A stretch of DNA of 64,000 nucleotides from Membranipora membranacea. Its lineage: Eukaryota; Bryozoa; Gymnolaemata; Cheilostomatida; Membraniporidae. The stretch spans positions 6,944,001-7,008,000 of the forward strand of contig OU612067.1 of assembly GCA_914767715.1 (NCBI GenBank). The letters are read 5' to 3'. Of this stretch, positions 60,501-64,000 are shown one piece after another. Numbering within the stretch: position 1 is the stretch's first letter; each line of letters starts with the position of its first letter. Below the pieces are notes generated by a model. It was not told the origin of the DNA, did no database searches, and saw nothing but the letters and a program-made list of their open reading frames with translations. The position numbers and the translations under genes are program-made.

Positions 60501-63041
60501 TGGAATTCCCTTAAAATATGCCTTTAATTTGTGTTATACCACAACCGTAACAACCAGCAACAGTACATGAACCAAAATAACAGTCCAGATGATAGATCGA
60601 ACTCAACATTTAACAAAACTGAGAACTTAGTATATCTATTTCAAATTCAACTTGTCAAAACAACACTGACATATCACTTTAACACTCATTAACAACCAGT
60701 AGCTGCCATATAATGGTGCAACTGTCTATGAGCACTTTAATATCTTAACCCAACTCATAAAAAGAAACATGATCTACATTAAAAAGGGGAAAATATTCCC
60801 AGGGTCTGATTAACATTGAAGTCTCTACACCAAAAAGGACAGTCATATAATCCCTTCTATCGAGAGCTGAACTTACGATGTAGACTTAGTTTTCTGAATA
60901 TCCAGTGAGTGAAGTTGACATCTTTTGTTTTTCTTACTGCGAGGTATCATATCAACAAAATCCTGAAGCTTCTCACTGTAAAATAATTATTCATCTATTA
61001 GTTCCTCATACTGCTTACTCACCTCAAATACTAAAATACTACAGTACATTATCATAACAGCCTTAGTACCAAACAGGTGATGTCTTATAACGCGTAGAAT
61101 GAAGATTATAAAATTTTACATGTAACAAATTAAGCTGTTTGAGAAGATATGCAGAGCAGGGCAATATATGGGATGTGTAGCAGTAGCTGCAAAGCTTACT
61201 CATTGTAAAGATATTACTCTCTATTGGTTTATTTAGATGTTTACATTAGACTTGTCCTACTACAAGTGGACAGTAAATAGACGGTGACTGTAACAAACAT
61301 GACTGCTATAGCACAAAGTATCCATCAAATTAAACTCACCCATAGATATAGAACATAGCGAAGAGAAGTTTGGGGTCTTCCCTGTAGCTTTTGGTCAAAG
61401 TGATTTGGCACCTCTTTCCCTTCATGGAAACATTCATTGGGTCCAGTGTGGCATGGCCTGACAAAGCTAAGTGGTCTAGCATCCGCTCCACACTGTAATG
61501 AAAAAGTGAGTTGACTGCATTAAGCTGTTGCAGATTAAAAGTGATTAAATCACCATAATGCAGTATTACCATTGATTAAAGTTCAACCTTGTCAATGACC
61601 TTCTGTAATGTTGCCGACATCTAGAATTTTTGGGCCTACTCACTGAAATTTAGCCATCATCAACATGACGGGTCACCTTATTGATGACACATCACATTGC
61701 AAGGCCTATATTATTTCGAGTTCAACAATGTTCTCATCAACAAAGGCCTAGTCTATGATTATACTCCTCATGCTTAGCTTGTGTTAGGTCAGTGGATAGC
61801 CTAAGGGCTTAACTGATGTAAATTTTACTAAAGATTCAACAAACCTTCTCCTGCAGCCAACACATGGTATAAGACACGCCAATTGCTCTGTGATGGTTGT
61901 TTGGTTTATTGTGGTGGCTGCTAATCTTTCAGTTGAATCGAGGCTCATGTATTTGTTGACAAACCTATCCAGGTCAGTCTTCCTGACTGTGCCGATACCA
62001 CAGTTTACACAGCTGTCTGGGAATTGTAAAACCATCTGAAACAAAAGATGATCACATACAAACAACTGAAGCAAATGTAATTGCATAGACACGCCAACCT
62101 CAGTACCTCGGGCCTACCTCAATTTTGCATGACCTAAAACTAACTCATTCATGTCCCGTTTCACCTGCCGGCAAACAGAAATTTCCATTTGAGAATGTCA
62201 GAAAACCTCACATATTGGGGTTTAAATCTACCATCACAGCACATATGATTCACAACACAGTTTTATTGAGAATATTGTTTGCTTTATGGAGTTGGACAAT
62301 CAACATTTGTTTTCTTAAAGGTCGCAATCGACTAGCATAGACCGCACACATATCACTTGCAAGACAAGACAAAAAACCATGATGAGAGTAAACGAATATA
62401 GCAGGGAGTGCAGAATGTGTGTAGTTGATTTGCAATTTCTACACAATCGAGAACCAGAATTATTGGTTGAGGAAAAGGATCGGAGTCAGAAGAGATTGTG
62501 CATCATGAATGAACAAAAGCAGCAGGGTTTGATCATTTGATGTGAGCCAATCATTTGGTCATGCAACTGTTGGTAGGATGTTTCTTCTAATTTTCACCAA
62601 GCAATGAACACCCTCTCAATTCATTGCACAAAGAGTCATAGTCATGTTTTCATCAATATATTAGTAAGGTACTGTTGTGTTGTGTAGGCCCTGTCCCTAG
62701 CTAGCCAGAAGAGAAACATGTTGTTACAAGGAGGACTGGGGAGTTGTTAAAGGCAGTAGTAGGTGGGGACTGAGACAACCTGACTCATATTCTGCTAACA
62801 GGCACATATATATACTAGCAAGCACAGATTATAAATAGAGAAATTCTCATATAGCAGTAAGTAGGTAGGGGTCCAACTTTCTTCTAACTAAACTTGTGAG
62901 TGAGGAGTAGTTTGAATAAAATAGGAGCCTTTATAAAACTTGATTACTTACAGTGAGCTTATCATCTTCAACTACCAATGGCATCTGCCTGTTGGAATAG
63001 TTAAACTCTCCATTCCTTACAACAGCTACAAGTTTAGCCAT
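54543..63041 (-). CDS. GGNBP2: Gametogenetin-binding protein 2 orthologue
   Basis: Twelve exons join in phase to give 683 residues (human about 697): 62952-63041, 61845-62035, 61340-61492, 60877-60975, 60265-60375, 58693-58896, 57743-57917, 57163-57333, 56436-56733, 55782-56086, 55151-55213, 54543-54734. GGNBP2 (ZNF403) is a nuclear zinc-finger-like protein linked to spermatogenesis and growth control; its biochemical role is not settled. Matching blocks in order: MAKLVAVVRNGEF; IPCVGCRRSVER (about 87-97); MIPRSKKNKRCQLHSLD (about 154-170); NWVDLWELLSEECREE; RFCIECKTKVLHAHGLLIG (215-233); RRERHAKTLDIAQEEVLTCL (about 284-303); EEQTWQQLSYIG. A Lys-rich helix at about 370-390 (KEMKRKKKKKSKQIK) may be a nuclear localisation signal. 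Exons 9 and 10 form a long Ser/Cys/Asp-rich low-complexity region (397-599), including SDLGYSSDPEG, which recalls a vertebrate block. The C-terminus (SEADIAAFKANM, then LREKLKQRFDDH) matches the family end. Exon 9 is the least conserved. Confidence 0.95.
54849..54890. repeat. 42-bp perfect palindrome
   Basis: CTACAACTCCAAATTTAGAC followed by AT and its exact complement, in an intron of GGNBP2. An imperfect direct copy of one arm (CTACAACTCCAAATTGAGAC) lies 34 bases upstream at 54815, and the core TACAACTCC recurs in a hairpin near 45550. Confidence 0.9.
55575..55751 (-). mobile_element. tRNA-derived SINE, family A, copy 2
   Basis: It lies in an intron of GGNBP2, in the gene's own orientation. 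The head is AGTAGGAGGTAGCTCAGTTG with A box and, downstream, the B box GGGTTCGAATACCG. The head keeps an anticodon-loop-like TGTTAAC, but the acceptor ends do not pair, so it is not a tRNA gene. The body (CAACCTGCCTGCAAACTGAG, then AGCAACTTGGCCC) parallels the copy at 5398-5610. Confidence 0.8.
58919..59270. repeat. Intronic tandem duplication, about 185-bp unit
   Basis: In a GGNBP2 intron, two units each start CAATGTAGGCAT(A/G)TGATTG with GATGATTCTTT, continue with AACAAGAA, GTTGA(T/C)GTTGC and TTATAT, and end ATGTGATTACAA(C/A)AGGTCAA. The second unit has small deletions. Confidence 0.8.
59832..59844. repeat. Poly(G) run
   Basis: Thirteen G in a row in a GGNBP2 intron. A comparable run of 14 C is at 20468-20481. 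Confidence 0.95.
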
Positions 63042-63348
63042 GGTTGTATTTTGTACAGTTCAACTTGATTTAAATAGTTTGCTTTTTGCTAAGCCTGCAA
63101 TGTTTGCCTTCTTGGGCAACTCCAAACCTGCTACGGGAAGGTGACACGTTTATATGTCGGAAATGCTTTGTTACTATTTAATAAAATTTTATTTAAGCTA
63201 TTAATAAATATTTAAATTTGTGAAATGGATTATTAAGCTTTCAAGACCTATTTCATAAATTTTTCAATTTGATTCTCACTGCTAAAATTAAATTATATAT
63301 TCACTTCTTCTCCGAAATATCACATTGATGATAAAAATCCAAAACAAG
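63042..63348. promoter_or_regulatory. Probable bidirectional promoter
   Basis: 307 bases separate the start codons of GGNBP2 (minus) and the DEAD-box gene (plus). The two genes are divergent and both broadly expressed in animals, so a shared promoter is likely. No TATA box or other defined element was assigned. Confidence 0.6.
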
Positions 63349-63456
63349 ATGTCAGCCCCCATGAAGCAAGACTGGTGCTCAATAGATTTTAATATTCACC
63401 CTTCAATATTGGCAACACTTGAGCGACTAGGCTTCAAGACTGCCACTCCCGTTCAG
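63349..63456 (+). CDS. DEAD-box RNA helicase, first exon (DDX55-like), partial
   Basis: 36 codons from ATG to a GTATTC donor: MSAPMKQDWCSIDFNIHP, then ILATLERLGFKTATPVQ. The aromatic-to-Gln spacing and GFKTATPVQ are the Q motif that binds adenine in DEAD-box helicases. The preceding W and 'HPSIL..L..LGF' layout is closest to DDX55 (yeast Spb4), a ribosome-biogenesis helicase, among the families I know. The next exon, expected to start the Walker A strand, is not recognisable before the window ends. The assignment to DDX55 rests on a short peptide. Confidence 0.75.
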
Positions 63457-63781
63457 GTATTCCATTCTAGAAAAGGTTGATGTGATAACTTCTAATATAA
63501 GTGGTAAAGTCTGTATGATTTTGGCTTGGTCCAACTCAGGACAGGTAGCAACCAGTCCAATGAGTCCAAGACAACAATGTGTGTATTAGTTATTACATGA
63601 AATTGGGAAAGTTGGGATTGATACTAAACTAGTGCAGATAAAATTATAAGAGATTTAGTTGGATTGTTATCAAAAGCGTATGCCCTATGCCTGGAGTGGA
63701 TCCATGGGTGGCACTGGGCTGGCACCTCACGCCTTCAGTAATACACACACTAGCTCAAGCTGGCCTCCAAGTCCATGATCA

Positions 63782-63838
63782 CATGGGCCCCTGGGACTTA
63801 CATATCTTTACTAACTTTGCCAATGTCCAGTATCAACC
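63782..63838 (+). mobile_element. Fold-back MITE, single arm
   Basis: CATGGGCCCCTGGGACTTAC is followed by CTTTGCCAATGTCCAGTATC and CAACCAT, matching the left arm of the copies at 25352 and 40166 with a 4-base insertion (CTAA). No complementary arm follows within the window. It lies in the first intron of the DEAD-box gene. Confidence 0.8.
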
Positions 63839-64000
63839 ATCCAAAAACCACCAAACAGGGTAAGACACAAAAATTTTTTTTACAACCTACCTTGAAATCT
63901 CTCTCACTAACTCAGCCCTCCTTCCTCTTTCATTTGCTTCAGGTTTGAAGGTTCTAGCACAAGCAGAGCTGACTTTACGGACCAGAGAAAATCAATGGTA

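Noticed and set aside
63950-64000. Second exon of the DEAD-box gene after CATTTGCTTCAG
   Set aside because: The acceptor is good, but in the phase required by exon 1 the sequence hits TGA in the second codon and shows no Walker A strand.

Overview
The window is AT-rich, intron-rich nuclear DNA of an animal, most likely an invertebrate. Three genes can be read exon by exon with consistent splice phases: a 14-3-3 epsilon-like gene, a GGNBP2 orthologue, and a small PIR1/DUSP11-like RNA 5'-triphosphatase. The first exon of a DEAD-box helicase (DDX55-like) lies at the right edge. I see no prokaryotic features, no rRNA or CRISPR array, and no tRNA gene that looks functional. The phylum cannot be fixed from the sequence alone.

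Layout. 0-2 kb: the C-terminal part of a P-element/THAP9-type transposase, broken by one in-frame stop. 2-13 kb: tRNA-derived SINEs, tandem repeats and fold-back hairpins, with one doubtful three-exon gene at 6.2-7.7 kb. 13-22 kb: a few minus-strand exon-like pieces, some resembling the C-terminal half of an AAA+ ATPase. 23.4-24.5 kb: two minus-strand non-LTR retrotransposon remnants. 24.9-36.2 kb: a stretch bounded by similar inverted ends and an identical 9-bp flanking repeat, read here as one large mobile or composite element. It holds nested fold-back elements, a SINE, inverted 'AAAATGACC' arrays and two reverse-transcriptase scraps. 37.0-40.8 kb: a second well-bounded element, with about 130-bp terminal inverted repeats and a 6-bp target duplication.

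41.1-63.5 kb is the gene-dense part. The RNA triphosphatase gene (+) is followed by the 14-3-3 gene (-) and GGNBP2 (-). GGNBP2 is head to head with the DEAD-box gene across about 0.3 kb, probably a shared promoter. A piece of the 14-3-3 gene (intron 4 plus exon 5) is copied into intron 4 of the triphosphatase gene.

The gene content is housekeeping: phosphoserine adaptor, RNA 5'-end processing, nuclear zinc-finger protein, RNA helicase. The unusual content is the mobile DNA: two delimited elements without a recognisable transposase, and a fold-back family with perfect long arms present in several states of decay. All exon models come from reading splice sites by eye and comparing with remembered protein families. 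No alignment or search was run.
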